Source: Lachnospiraceae bacterium UBA7027
GTDB lineage: Bacteria; Bacillota; Clostridia; Lachnospirales; Lachnospiraceae
Assembly (NCBI GenBank): GCA_002494135.1
Contig: DLBG01000033.1
Span: 1 to 27,737 of the forward strand
DNA: 27,737 bases
Reading direction: 5' to 3'
Made by a program: the position numbers and the translations under genes. Positions 7,549-17,800 of this stretch are shown here, one piece after another. Each line of letters starts with the position of its first letter. The first letter of the stretch is position 1. The notes under the pieces are model-generated. The model made no database searches. It was not told the origin of the DNA and worked only from the letters and a program-made list of their open reading frames with translations.

Positions 7549-10086
7549 TTATTCTCTATGAGATCCGGAACTGCTCCAGAAATCCGCTATATGCTTCGTT
7601 ACCGTTGCCAGGCTGACTTCTTCCTCCGGTTTCATATGCTTCGGAAACATGCATTCATATTCCGGTCTGCGGAAACGCTTTTCCAGATACAGAATGCATC
7701 CGGTGTCGGAGTCGGTACGAATCAGTCGTCCCGCGGACTGCAACACCTTGTTAAGACCCGGTATCATATAGGCGTATTCAAAGCCCTTTCCGGAATCTTT
7801 GTCAAAATACGAGCGCATCAGTTCCCGGTCACGGGTCAGATACGGAATCCCGCCACCCGCAACGATAACGCCGATTAATTCTTCGCCGGTCAAATCGATG
7901 CCTTCGGAAAAAATCCCTCCCATGACACAAAAGCCCACCAGGCTTTGTTCAAAATGGCCGGGGATGGTTTTCATGCCGGATAATCCCTTGGTCAGCGCGG
8001 TCTGATTTGATACGGCCTTCGTCTGCATGGACTTTGTACGGCTTTTTTTACTCTCCGGGGAAGATTCATTCTTTGTTTTTCTGAATTTTGCCAGAAAGGC
8101 TTCCCTCTCTTCTTCCGACATATTCTCTTTTTGCATCACGATATCGAAAAGAATCGGCGCATATTTTTCATGCAGGGCATCGTACACTCTCTGCGCAAAA
8201 TCAAAGGACGGGAAAAATGCCATGTAATTGCCCGTATGCGCCCTCACGCTTTTATAAATATATCCGGCAATCAGCTCGTAATTCTCTTTCGTTCTGTCGT
8301 CATAACGGCTTGTGACATCTTTCGCGACCAGAATGACGCGGTTATCTTTCGAAAAAATCGATTCCGCCGTAATTGCCGGATCCTCCCTCCTTCCGCCCAA
8401 AAGATCCTTGTAATAATCCATCGGAGAAAGGGTCGCGGAGAACAGAACACCACCCCTGCCGCGCATATGGCAGGCGCGAAGCAGCCGTCCCGGATCCATG
8501 CACAGAAGTTTCACCGAAAGGGTCCCTTCCCCGTTCAGTTCGGCATAGAGTCTGTATTCATCGCCCATCAGTTCCCACATGTCGCGGAAATGATTCACCG
8601 TAAAATAATAATTCAGAATCGCTTTTCTGACATCGCCGCCTCTTTTTTCCTCTTCTTCGAGAAACTTCTGCACCGTGCTTGCAAAACGGCTTAAGGCGCG
8701 AAGCTGCGGAGAAAACTCATCGGTATCCTCATAAACGTAAAAGCCCGCGTCACATTTTCGTTTTACGGAAAGGAAGGATTTCTCACATTCCCGTAGGGAT
8801 TCGATGATCGGGCGCGCGTAGCGAAGCGGAATCGGAGATTTGTTTTCTCCTAAACACTCCGCCTCCAGATAGGATGCCAGCGCTCCCATCTCTTCTTTCG
8901 TCAGCGTAGCGGAATACATGTCTCTGGCGCGATCCACAAGGTTATGGGCCTCGTCGGTCAGGAAAAGATAATCCTCCGAATTCGCATCCGCAAAGAATCT
9001 TCGAAGATACACATGCGGATCGTAGAGGTAATTGTAATCACAGATAATCACATCCGCAAAAAGGCTTAAATCCAGGCTTAATTCAAAGGGGCAGACGCAG
9101 AATTCCTCTGCATAACGCACGATGATTTCGCGGCTCAATTCTTCTTCGGATGTCAGGCAGGCATACAGACAGTCATTGATCCGGTCAAAATGCCCCTTTG
9201 CCCTTCTGCAGGCCGTCGGATTGCATTCCGGTTCTTTTAAGACACAGATTTTCTCCTTCGCGGTAAGTACAATGCTTTTGATGCGAACGGCGTTCCGCCT
9301 TAAAATCTGCAGTGTGTCCGCTGCCACGGTTCTTGTAATCGTTTTTGCCGTTAAATAAAAAATCTTCGACGCACCGCCACCGCCCATGACTTCAACGGCA
9401 GGATAAAGCGTGGTAATGGTTTTGCCGCAGCCGGTGGGCGCTTCCAAAAACAGAAACCGGTTCGTCTCATAAGCTTTTTTACACTGCTCGGTCAGTTTCT
9501 TCTGCCCCTTGCGGTAAGGGAAGGGAAACTCCATCGTTGCAATGCTTTCGTTGCGGATTCTCTGCCATTTTACTTCCAGCAGTCCCCATTTTTCATATTC
9601 CTTCAAAAGGGCCGTAAACCACTTCGTGATTTCCTCCCTTGTGACGGTTTCCTTAAAGCGGCGTACCGCCTCGGTTTCAATGTTGCAGTAGGTTACCTGC
9701 ACGCGGATGCTCTCAAGATGATCCCTGACGGTAATCATGTACGCATAGCACATGGCCTGTGCAAGATGCAGAGGATCCGGTTTTGTAAGCAGTGCCACAT
9801 CACGGTACGTTCCCTTGATTTCATCCACGGTAACACCGGACTTCTTCGTAATGATTCCGTCCGCACGGCCGTCCAGCCGCAGGGTAAAATCTTCAAACGG
9901 AACAACCAGACTGAGCGGCACCTCCGCTTCGTAATCGCTTCCCGCCGCCTTCTGCAGTTTTTTATGAATCCGGCTTCCCGCCAGCATGGCATCCACACTG
10001 CTGCGGCCGCCTTTGGTATTGTCTATGTCACCGTTTCTTAACAAAAATTCCACTAGGGTACGAACCGAAATCGAAATCTCCGTCAC
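7549..10086 (-). CDS. PD-(D/E)XK nuclease fused to XPD/DinG-type helicase
   Basis: This 845-aa protein combines two domains. Residues 1-170 resemble a Cas4/RecB-type nuclease: H41, the acidic DGRAD segment near 72-76, E89-x-K91 and the QxxxY motif Q110-Y114. From about 180 an SF2 helicase of the XPD/DinG type follows, with Walker A APTGCGKT (216-223), DEAH (378-381) and motif VI QSAGRLIR near the end. Cysteines C281, C288, C293 and C332 are placed like iron-sulfur ligands. It probably unwinds and trims DNA in repair; the role is inferred from family. The start is GTG in a GTGA overlap with the CPBP stop, with GGAGG seven bases upstream. A polar Ser/Thr/Lys-rich insert near 665-705 is unusual. 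Confidence 0.9.
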   Translation of the reverse strand: MTEISISVRTLVEFLLRNGDIDNTKGGRSSVDAMLAGSRIHKKLQKAAGSDYEAEVPLSLVVPFEDFTLRLDGRADGIITKKSGVTVDEIKGTYRDVALLTKPDPLHLAQAMCYAYMITVRDHLESIRVQVTYCNIETEAVRRFKETVTREEITKWFTALLKEYEKWGLLEVKWQRIRNESIATMEFPFPYRKGQKKLTEQCKKAYETNRFLFLEAPTGCGKTITTLYPAVEVMGGGGASKIFYLTAKTITRTVAADTLQILRRNAVRIKSIVLTAKEKICVLKEPECNPTACRRAKGHFDRINDCLYACLTSEEELSREIIVRYAEEFCVCPFELSLDLSLFADVIICDYNYLYDPHVYLRRFFADANSEDYLFLTDEAHNLVDRARDMYSATLTKEEMGALASYLEAECLGENKSPIPLRYARPIIESLRECEKSFLSVKRKCDAGFYVYEDTDEFSPQLRALSRFASTVQKFLEEEEKRGGDVRKAILNYYFTVNHFRDMWELMGDEYRLYAELNGEGTLSVKLLCMDPGRLLRACHMRGRGGVLFSATLSPMDYYKDLLGGRREDPAITAESIFSKDNRVILVAKDVTSRYDDRTKENYELIAGYIYKSVRAHTGNYMAFFPSFDFAQRVYDALHEKYAPILFDIVMQKENMSEEEREAFLAKFRKTKNESSPESKKSRTKSMQTKAVSNQTALTKGLSGMKTIPGHFEQSLVGFCVMGGIFSEGIDLTGEELIGVIVAGGGIPYLTRDRELMRSYFDKDSGKGFEYAYMIPGLNKVLQSAGRLIRTDSDTGCILYLEKRFRRPEYECMFPKHMKPEEEVSLATVTKHIADFWSSSGSHRE

Positions 10087-10970
10087 TTTCCGCCCTCCCC
10101 GTTCTTACCTTCCGGCTTTGTGCGATTCGTTCCTTTGTATAAAAGAATCAGAACCAAAACGCCGCCTGCCCCGAGCAGTACCGTCAGTACACTTCCCGCC
10201 GGTGAGAGAATAAAATCATACAAAACGGTAAAACTCGAATAAAATACCACAAGCAGATTCGAGGTCATATGAAACAGCATCGATGCACCCAGAGAACCGG
10301 TAAGCCACACAAGCAGTGCCATCACGGCACCCATAAGGGCGGCATATATGCCCTGAACCGGATTGACATGATAAAGACCGAATAAAAGTGCGGAAATCGC
10401 AATCGCAACCGGGGTTTTCATCCATTTGGAAAAATAGCCGTACAGAATTCCGCGGAAGCAGACCTCCTCCGCAAACGGAGCAAGAAGTCCGTATCCGATT
10501 ACGGACAGAAGAAAAGGAATTTCAAAATTGCCTTCCGCGGATGCCACCTGCTCTTTGCTTAAAACTTCTGTCCACGGAATAACAAACATCAGACGGTTTA
10601 ACCAAACGGTAAGAAAGATGCTTAAAAATACAATGCCCGCCATCGTTCCGGCCGATAATGCGACTCTTTTTTTCGAAGTACCGCCCGATAACGCGACTGC
10701 GTTTTTCGAAGCTCCTGCCGGTGCATGATCCGGGCCGGCTGCCGGAATTCTCAGTATCTTTAATTCGCGGGGCAGCAAAAAAAAGCAGACAAGTCCGGCC
10801 GTAAAGGCCGCTGCGAAAATAACAGGGGTTCTTAAGTTTTCCAGAAGGCCGAAAACGGCTCCGGCAAGGTAGATTCCAAAGTACAGTCCGAAGAACAGGG
10901 CAACAAGACGAACCATTTTCAACAGTTCCCCGAAAAAGCCCGCTATCCTGTTTTTTCTGCTTTCCGCCAT
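10083..10970 (-). CDS. CPBP-family intramembrane metalloprotease
   Basis: A 295-aa multi-pass protein of the CPBP (Abi/CAAX-processing-like) family. The signature EEVCFRG (EExxxR) and the following FGLYH and FHMTSN motifs supply the expected Glu and His metal ligands within membrane helices. Substrate is unknown; relatives process membrane or peptide substrates. A longer reading from an ATG at 11003 is possible. I prefer the ATG at 10970 (MAESRKNR), which has a GGAGAG site, because the mapped promoter puts transcription start only about 8 bases before 11003. Two tandem 11-aa repeats lie in the linker before the third membrane segment. Its stop overlaps the helicase start by 4 nt. Confidence 0.87.
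   Translation of the reverse strand: MAESRKNRIAGFFGELLKMVRLVALFFGLYFGIYLAGAVFGLLENLRTPVIFAAAFTAGLVCFFLLPRELKILRIPAAGPDHAPAGASKNAVALSGGTSKKRVALSAGTMAGIVFLSIFLTVWLNRLMFVIPWTEVLSKEQVASAEGNFEIPFLLSVIGYGLLAPFAEEVCFRGILYGYFSKWMKTPVAIAISALLFGLYHVNPVQGIYAALMGAVMALLVWLTGSLGASMLFHMTSNLLVVFYSSFTVLYDFILSPAGSVLTVLLGAGGVLVLILLYKGTNRTKPEGKNGEGGK
10654..10719 (-). repeat. Two tandem 33-bp repeats inside the CPBP gene
   Basis: Units 10654-10686 and 10687-10719 are imperfect 33-bp copies. They encode GASKNAVALSG and GTSKKRVALSA in a soluble linker, so copy number changes would keep the frame. Confidence 0.8.
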
Positions 10971-11017
10971 ACTTATACTCTCTCCGGGACAGACTCCCCA
11001 CATTTATCACTCCTACC

Positions 11018-11046
11018 ATTGTATGTCCTGCACCTACCCCCGTCAA
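11018..11046 (-). promoter_or_regulatory. Promoter of the CPBP-helicase-glycosidase run
   Basis: TTGACG (11041-11046), a 17-bp spacer and TACAAT (11018-11023) lie on the minus strand. Transcription would start near 11011, giving a leader of about 40 nt to the ATG at 10970. Confidence 0.75.
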
Positions 11047-11067
11047 CCTGGATTTCCCGATGCAGAA

Positions 11068-11086
11068 TATGCCTTTTTCGGGCATA
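11068..11086. other. Small hairpin upstream of the CPBP promoter
   Basis: TATGCC and GGCATA form a 6-bp stem around a 7-nt loop between the large palindrome and the promoter. No function is assigned; it could be an operator or belong to the addA 3' end. Confidence 0.4.
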
Positions 11087-11100
11087 CTTTCGCTTCCTTA

Positions 11101-11145
11101 AAATGACTTGTGAGAATCGCATTATGCGATTCTCACAAGTCATTT
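11101..11145. terminator. 45-bp perfect palindrome after addA
   Basis: Arms 11101-11122 and 11124-11145 are perfect reverse complements around one central base, so a hairpin with 21 bp and a 3-nt loop is possible. It lies 45 bases after the addA stop and upstream of the CPBP promoter. The transcript side ends ...CATTTTAAGG, with only a short T run, so it could be a terminator, a 3'-end stabiliser or a repeated palindromic element. The terminator label is the most economical reading, not proven. Confidence 0.5.
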
Positions 11146-11189
11146 GAGTTGTATCGCTTTCTTTCACAAATCCCCTGCCGGCCCCGGTT

Positions 11190-14100
11190 TCAGGGGTTGG
11201 AAAGCCGGATTGTCTTTTTTAGGAAGAACGAGTAAATCAGCACTTCCTTCACCGGTTTGCCTTCCAGCTTCTTTAGCGCCTTTGCGTAATAGTTAAGCTG
11301 CGCTCTGTAGCGTTTGATCAGTTCGTCCTCATCCACTTTCGAATCGGTCTTGTAATCCAGAAGCACGTATCCTCCGTCCTCTTCGAAGTAGACGTCAATC
11401 ACTCCCTGCACAAGTACCTTCTCCGATTCCGGCGCATTGCTTTGGACATCGGAAGCTTTCAGCGAGAGAACAAACGGCTGCTCCCGGTATAAAACCCCGT
11501 TTCTTTGCGCATCTGCCATACGTTTTGCAACCGGATTTTTTAGAAACGTCAATACGCTTTCGTTTCGAACCAGTTCGTCTTCTTCCTTCGGAAGAAACAG
11601 ATTCCGCACAAAGTCCTTTCGCATCTGTGTCAGTATCGTTTCCGCAGATGTCGTATCATCGTAATCAAACGCCGTAAAATCGAGCAGTTCCATGACTCTG
11701 TGATGTGCGGTACCGTAAACGGAGCCGCTCATAAGTTTCTCTTCTTTTCGCATAAATTGCGGAATGTATTCTTCCCTTCGTCCGCCTTCCACATAACCGT
11801 CCTTATCACGGAACAGATCTTCGTTTCCTTCCTCCTCTTCCAAGTAAGCCGCCTTCTTTAAATCGGAAACGGTGGTTTTGGTAAAGACATTCGCAAGGTT
11901 CGTATGCGGATACACAAAATCTTCAAACGGTTTTCCGACGGGTGAATTCATAAGATCTTCCTTCAGAAGTCCCATGTTGATTTTTTCCGTCCCGCTACCC
12001 TTCCAGACATCCTCGTACGTCCATTCCTTCACATTGAAATAAAGCGGATTTCTCTCCGCTTCCGGCAGAAGAAGTTTCATGAAAATGCCTGCATCCAGAA
12101 TCTCCGAAGTCCGAAACGGCCTTGCACTGCCGAAGGATCCCTTAGACTGTGCCAGCGTCTTCGGACAGGTTCCGACCAGGATCAGTTTCTCCTTTGCACG
12201 TGTCATTGCCACATACAGAAGTCTTAAATCCTCGCCGCGCTTCTCTCTGGCTTCCTTTGCCAGAATCACGGATCTTGCATAGGATTTTCTCTTAATGCGT
12301 TCAACAGTATCGGCAAAATCCGTTGCAATCGTATATCCGGCTCCGACCGCCACTTCCGCATTGTCCCTTTTTCCTTTCAGCGGTTCTCCCGCACCTACGA
12401 TGAAGCAGACCGGGAACTCCAGGCCTTTGCTTTTATGCATCGTGTAAATACGCACAACGTCCGCATTTTCATCCTGAACGTTCGCCTCGCCGAAATCGAT
12501 TTCGTGATTCTTCACGGTTTCGATATAACGGACAAAATCAAACAGCCCGGCGTATCCGCCCTCCGTGAATTCCCCGGCTTTTTGTAAAAGAAGCTTAAGA
12601 TTTGCCAGACGCACCTCTCCCATGGGCAGACAGCGATAATAGATAAAAAGGCCCTCGCATGCAATCAGTTTTACCAAAAGGTCGTAGACATTGGTCCTCT
12701 CGCTTTCGGCACGGTAATAATTAAGCCGCTCTAAAAATGCGGTGATTTTATCCTTCAGTTCCTTCTCTCCGCCCACTTTTTCGTAGCGCAGAAGCGAATC
12801 GTACAAAAGCTCTTTTTTGTTTCCGATGCGCAGTTTCGTCAGTTCGTTCTCCGAAAAGCCCACCGTGGGATGATGCAAAACACCGAGCAGGGGAATGTCC
12901 TGCAGCGGATTGTTAATGATGGTAATCCAGTTTAAAACGTGAATGACCTCGGGCGCCAGAAAATAGCCTTCCGAGGATGCCACAACCACCGGAATTCCCA
13001 TCGATTCAAGCGTTGATTTGATAATCGGTGCGCGCTTCGTGGCTTTTCTCGTTAAAATCACGATATCGCGAAACTGCAGTTCCCTGCCGGCCCATTTATC
13101 GTTTTCATCCCTGCAGGATACGGTAAAACCGTCCCGCTTCATCTGAAGAATCCGGCTTCCGACCACCATGGCCTCGCGCCTTATTTTTTCCGACACACCG
13201 GAATCTTTCCAGGCATCGTCGTTTAAAAGCAGCAGTTCCGTCTGATCCATTCCCGCTTCAAAGGCCGGATAATCCACTCCCGGAACAAGTTCCGCATCAC
13301 GGTCGTAATCGATGCCGCCCACATTTTTAAACATGGCATCCCGAAACAGGCAGTTCACGCTGTCGATGACTTCTCTGCGGCTTCGAAAGTTTTTGGAAAG
13401 ATTAATGCGGATGTCCGATGAATTCTCCTTCTCGGCAATCGGTTTATAGGTTTCGCATTTTGTCTGGAAAATCTCCGGCTTTGCCAGACGGAAGCGGTAA
13501 ATACTCTGCTTCACGTCACCGACCATAAAACGGTTTCCGAAAAGGCCTTCCTGCTTTGACACCGCGGAAAGCAGCGTCTCCTGCACATCGTTGCTGTCCT
13601 GGTATTCATCGACCATCACTTCGGAGAAATGATTCCGGTAATCCTTTGCAACCTGCGACGGCACCCATTGTCCGTCAACTTTTTCATAAAGGATTTTTAA
13701 GGCAAAATGCTCCATATCGGAGAAATCAATCAGGTTCTTCTTTGCCTTTTCCTCCCGGTAACGCTTCATGATATCTTCGGTCAGGGAAAGAAGCTTTATT
13801 AAAAGCCTGCCGCTTTTTTTATCGTCTTCCACCGCGGTTTCAAAAGGAACGGAATAAAATTCCTTCACGATTGCATCAATGCGGTCCTTTACTTCTCCGC
13901 GAATGCCCTGTGCACGGCTTTTCAGTTCCGATGCCTTTTCGTTTGCAAGCCGCATCGGCGTACGCGCACGGTAGTGTGCCTCTCTCGCGGCAGGAGACTC
14001 GTCCGCAAGAACAAGCCGTACAAAGGATAAATCGTCCTCCAACATCGGTCTGTATTTGGCCGGGCCGTCCGGAAGGTCGCACAAAGACAGTGCTTCCGTT

Positions 14101-14804
14101 AAGGATGCCTCACAGTCCTTTAAAAGTGTATTTTCGTATGACCATCCCTCTTTGTAGAGTTCGGAATCTGCGGGATTTGCAGAAAAACTTTCCAAAAACG
14201 CATGCATTTTTTCAAACCAGTCTTCCACATACGGATTCGCTTCCGCCGCATTCTTTAAGGAAGTCAGAATCTCGCGGAATCCGTCCTCATAAAGACCGGG
14301 TGCAAAATGCTCCAAAAGTGCCTCGTAATCCTCCGGCTTTTCTTTGCATAAATCCGCAATCGCCGCATCCATGCAGTCCTCAAACATCAGACCGGCCTCT
14401 TCTTCTTTGGCCACACGGAAAGAAGGATCCACACCGATGCGGTCAAAATGATTGCGGATTAAGTAAAGACAGAAACCGTGAACGGTCATGATTAAAGCCG
14501 AGTGCACCAGCGTCTGCTCTTTCATGAGCTTTTCGCGGATTCTTGCATCTTTGGCAAGATCCGATTTTAAGGCTTCACGGACAGCTTTTCCGATTCGCTC
14601 GCGCATCTCCGCGGCGGCCGCTTCCGTAAAGGTTACAATGAGCATGCTGTCAATGGAAGGTCCGTCGGGATCCGTAATCCGGCCCACGATACGCTTCGTT
14701 AAAACCGCGGTTTTCCCGCTTCCGGCGGCGGCAGAAACCAGGACATTGCGATTCCGGATATCGATTACCTGTTGTTGTTCCACTGTAGGTTTATAATCAG
14801 CCAT
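11190..14804 (-). CDS. addA: AddAB helicase-nuclease, subunit AddA
   Basis: AddA is the UvrD-type helicase and nuclease subunit that processes double-strand breaks for RecA loading. The 1204-aa length fits the family. Walker A SAAAGSGKT lies at 24-32. The DEYQD Walker B box lies at 399-403, and VGDVKQSIYRFR at 428-439. Later helicase motifs are YTMHKSKGLEFP and LLYVAMTRAKEKL. The C-terminal RecB-type nuclease has LLDYKTD (D1150, K1152) followed by the QLNYY motif. Its ATG shares one base with the addB stop (TAATG), indicating coupled translation. A G/C-rich inverted repeat (11172-11196) overlaps its stop codon. Confidence 0.97.
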   Translation of the reverse strand: MADYKPTVEQQQVIDIRNRNVLVSAAAGSGKTAVLTKRIVGRITDPDGPSIDSMLIVTFTEAAAAEMRERIGKAVREALKSDLAKDARIREKLMKEQTLVHSALIMTVHGFCLYLIRNHFDRIGVDPSFRVAKEEEAGLMFEDCMDAAIADLCKEKPEDYEALLEHFAPGLYEDGFREILTSLKNAAEANPYVEDWFEKMHAFLESFSANPADSELYKEGWSYENTLLKDCEASLTEALSLCDLPDGPAKYRPMLEDDLSFVRLVLADESPAAREAHYRARTPMRLANEKASELKSRAQGIRGEVKDRIDAIVKEFYSVPFETAVEDDKKSGRLLIKLLSLTEDIMKRYREEKAKKNLIDFSDMEHFALKILYEKVDGQWVPSQVAKDYRNHFSEVMVDEYQDSNDVQETLLSAVSKQEGLFGNRFMVGDVKQSIYRFRLAKPEIFQTKCETYKPIAEKENSSDIRINLSKNFRSRREVIDSVNCLFRDAMFKNVGGIDYDRDAELVPGVDYPAFEAGMDQTELLLLNDDAWKDSGVSEKIRREAMVVGSRILQMKRDGFTVSCRDENDKWAGRELQFRDIVILTRKATKRAPIIKSTLESMGIPVVVASSEGYFLAPEVIHVLNWITIINNPLQDIPLLGVLHHPTVGFSENELTKLRIGNKKELLYDSLLRYEKVGGEKELKDKITAFLERLNYYRAESERTNVYDLLVKLIACEGLFIYYRCLPMGEVRLANLKLLLQKAGEFTEGGYAGLFDFVRYIETVKNHEIDFGEANVQDENADVVRIYTMHKSKGLEFPVCFIVGAGEPLKGKRDNAEVAVGAGYTIATDFADTVERIKRKSYARSVILAKEAREKRGEDLRLLYVAMTRAKEKLILVGTCPKTLAQSKGSFGSARPFRTSEILDAGIFMKLLLPEAERNPLYFNVKEWTYEDVWKGSGTEKINMGLLKEDLMNSPVGKPFEDFVYPHTNLANVFTKTTVSDLKKAAYLEEEEGNEDLFRDKDGYVEGGRREEYIPQFMRKEEKLMSGSVYGTAHHRVMELLDFTAFDYDDTTSAETILTQMRKDFVRNLFLPKEEDELVRNESVLTFLKNPVAKRMADAQRNGVLYREQPFVLSLKASDVQSNAPESEKVLVQGVIDVYFEEDGGYVLLDYKTDSKVDEDELIKRYRAQLNYYAKALKKLEGKPVKEVLIYSFFLKKTIRLSNP

Positions 14805-17800
14805 TATTCTTCCTCCGCCTCCTTTCCGCCCTGAGGTACTCTGTGGCGATACCCTCCGATCCGCTCGTCAAAGCCGCAGGCATCCGAATATGCACAGTGT
14901 TCGCAGGCATTGTATTTATCAAACACCAAAGGGGATAATTCAATCACGCCCGAAGAAATGGCATCGGAGAGGGCTGCCACCTTTTCATCTGCCGATGCAA
15001 GAATCGACTCCATTTCTTCCTTTGTCCGGGCAGCTCCGTTTCCGCTTTTCGGTCCCTTCGGAAGCATTCCTTCCGCATCCCGGGTAACCGGAATGACTTC
15101 GCTCTTGCCGGCTTTTTGCTCCCGCTCCAGATGCGTTATGATTTCCGGATCTTCCACCACCAGTCCGGTCGGCCGGAGCAAAACATTTCTTTCATGTTCC
15201 AGATCCTTTCCCGCCAGTTTGGAAGCATCCAGAAGCGGATCCTGCATACGGTAATAGAACATGGCTCCCGGAAGCACATCCCTGTCCGGAAAGTCATGGC
15301 GGTATTTTTTCACGGCTTCGCTTAAATAAACGGCAGTCTGCAACTGCACGCCGCAGTCAAAAAGCACGGACTCCCAGTCTTTGTTGCCGGATTTGTAATC
15401 GACGATTTTCACATAAACGGCATCGTCGGTCTCATAACTGTCGATACGGTCGATTTTCCCTTTTAACATTGTCCGGCCTTCGTTGCAAAGTCTCTTAAAT
15501 TCTTGCTCATAGTAGGCAGGTCTGTAATCACCGCTTCGAAGCTGTTCCTTTAAACGGTCGACGCAGCGGTGCAGAATTCGTTTAAGCTGCTTTTTTAAAT
15601 AGTCGTTCTGATCGAGTTCACCCAGTAATCCGTTTCCGTACCGGTCACAGATTTCCTCGTTGATCCGGTCGATGATTTCAATGGATTTTTCCTTCGAAAC
15701 CTCGGCAAACTCTTCGCCGTTTTCCTTTAAATATTTGCCGAACAATTCCAGCGAGGCATGGGTAATGTTCCCGATGTCATTCGGTTCGATTTTGTGGATT
15801 TCACGCTCCCTTAAATTCAGGCCGTAGCGCAGAAAATGTGCATAGGCGCAGCCCGCAAACTTCTCCAGGGAACTTACCGAACACTCCATGACCTCGCCGT
15901 AAAGACGGCTTGCCAGGGTTTTCTCGATGGTCATCGGAATGTAGCGCGTGCAGGCACTTATAATCACTTCATCGGCGAGTTCTTTCGTCTCTTCTCCCGC
16001 TTTTAGAACCCCGTAAAGGCCCCGGATATATGCAATTTCTTCTTCGCTTAACGCGTAACGGAAATAGTTCCCGATCCTCGAAGCGAATTCCTCCAGAAGA
16101 TCTTTTTTGCTTAAAATATTGTGCGAACGGAAGGTCGCGTACAAATCATTCGGATTCACGGTGCCGAGTGCCCGGATTTCATCCGTTTCCGTAAGATTCG
16201 GAAGCAGTTCTTTCAGTTCCCGGATTAAGTAGGACGGCTTCCTGCTGTCACCCGTTTCGGAAACGGTGAGGTAGGACAGGTACAGTTCTTCCGTCGGTTT
16301 TGTCAGGGCCTGATACAGATACAGATGCTCCTTAAATCCCTCTTCATCGCGGCCGGGAGCCAGCTCCATACCGCTTTCTTTTAACATCTGCCGCTCCATG
16401 TCGGAAAGAATTCCGCCGCTTCCGATATCGGCCGGAATATTGCCGTCATTGATACCAAGCACGAACAAAGCCTTAATGACACCGAAACGGCTTCGGATTA
16501 AATCGCAGACTGGTAGCACGTCAACGCTCTTGGGGATGATGCCGATGCGGATCTCGCCGTAACCGGTATCGAGAATTCTCGATATGTCTTCGAGCGTAAT
16601 CTCCTCCCCGCCGATTAAGGATACAATCTGGTCAAAAAGATTCATGATCATCCTGTAAACCTGATCGTATTCCAATGCCTTGTCGATTTCACCGACGGAT
16701 TCAAAATAAACGGCCATCTCTCCGAGCCGCTCATAAATCCGCTCTTTGTGCAGCACTTCATAGAACGCCCCGAGCCACTCTCTTGCCGTAACGGACTTTT
16801 GACGGCTTAACTTTTCCAGCGGCTCAAACAGCGCAAGAAAACGCTGCCTTAATTCGTTTAATTTTACCTTTGTTTCTTCCTCTTTCTCGGTAAACTCCCT
16901 TTGCCACATATGTCTTCCGGCGATGCCTTTTTTTAAGCAGTAATTGTCCAGAAGATCGATTTCTTCCCTTGTAAAATCGCACATTCCGCTTCGCAGAAAA
17001 CCGAATACATCACGGTAGGCATAGTCGTACAAAAGCACACCCAGAAGAGTACGCAGATAGTTGACCATGGGATTTCTGTTTAAGTCCGTGGTGGCATCCA
17101 TAAAATAAGGGATTCCGTACTTTTCAAATTCCGTTTTCAAAACCTCGGAATACTGTCCGATATTCGGACAGATCACCGCCATGTCGCGATAACGGTAACC
17201 CTTTTCGGTAATCAGATCCCGGATATGGCGTACCATAATGCGGCATTCATGTGTTTCGTCGACTGCCCGGCTTAAATGGATTTCCCGCACACTGTCCGGA
17301 TAAACCGAAGGGTTGTCACGGAAGAGATTCTTCTCTAAGAATGCAATGGCTGGTACTTTTTCAAAACGGTGATACGTATCCGTATAGACCGCTTCTTCCA
17401 CCTCGGCACCGACCGCCTCCGCTTCCTTCGTTAACGAGCGGATGGTCTTTTCGGATAAATAAAAGAGATTGCCGCAGTCTTCCTTTGCCCCCTTCTCATA
17501 GGGAAGGGTCACGATGACTTTTACGGACACGCGAAGAAGTTCTCCGATCAAGCGAACCTGAATCGGGGTAAAACCGGTGAATCCGTCGAATACCAGAACG
17601 CTTCGTTTTAAAAGTTTCGAATACGGAATCCGCTCGCAAAGGCAGTATAAGGTCTCCTCCACGGTGGTATATTGGTCGGACAAAGCCTCCGTAAAAGCAC
17701 GGTAGAGCAAAAGCAGGTCTTTTAACTTGTGGGTAATCACCGGGGAAACCTCTTTTTGCATATACTCCGAAAGATCCTCCGGACGGATTCCGTACTGCAT

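Noticed and set aside
10971..11003. Longer start for the CPBP protease
   Set aside because: Its ribosome site would fall at the inferred transcription start, leaving almost no leader; the downstream ATG has its own site.
11172..11196. G/C-rich inverted repeat at the addA stop as its main terminator
   Set aside because: The inner loop is too tight and no T run follows; the palindrome at 11101-11145 is a better candidate.
13871..14491. A 206-aa plus-strand open frame
   Set aside because: It is antisense to addA, rich in Pro, Arg and Ser as out-of-frame readings often are, and has no supporting signals.
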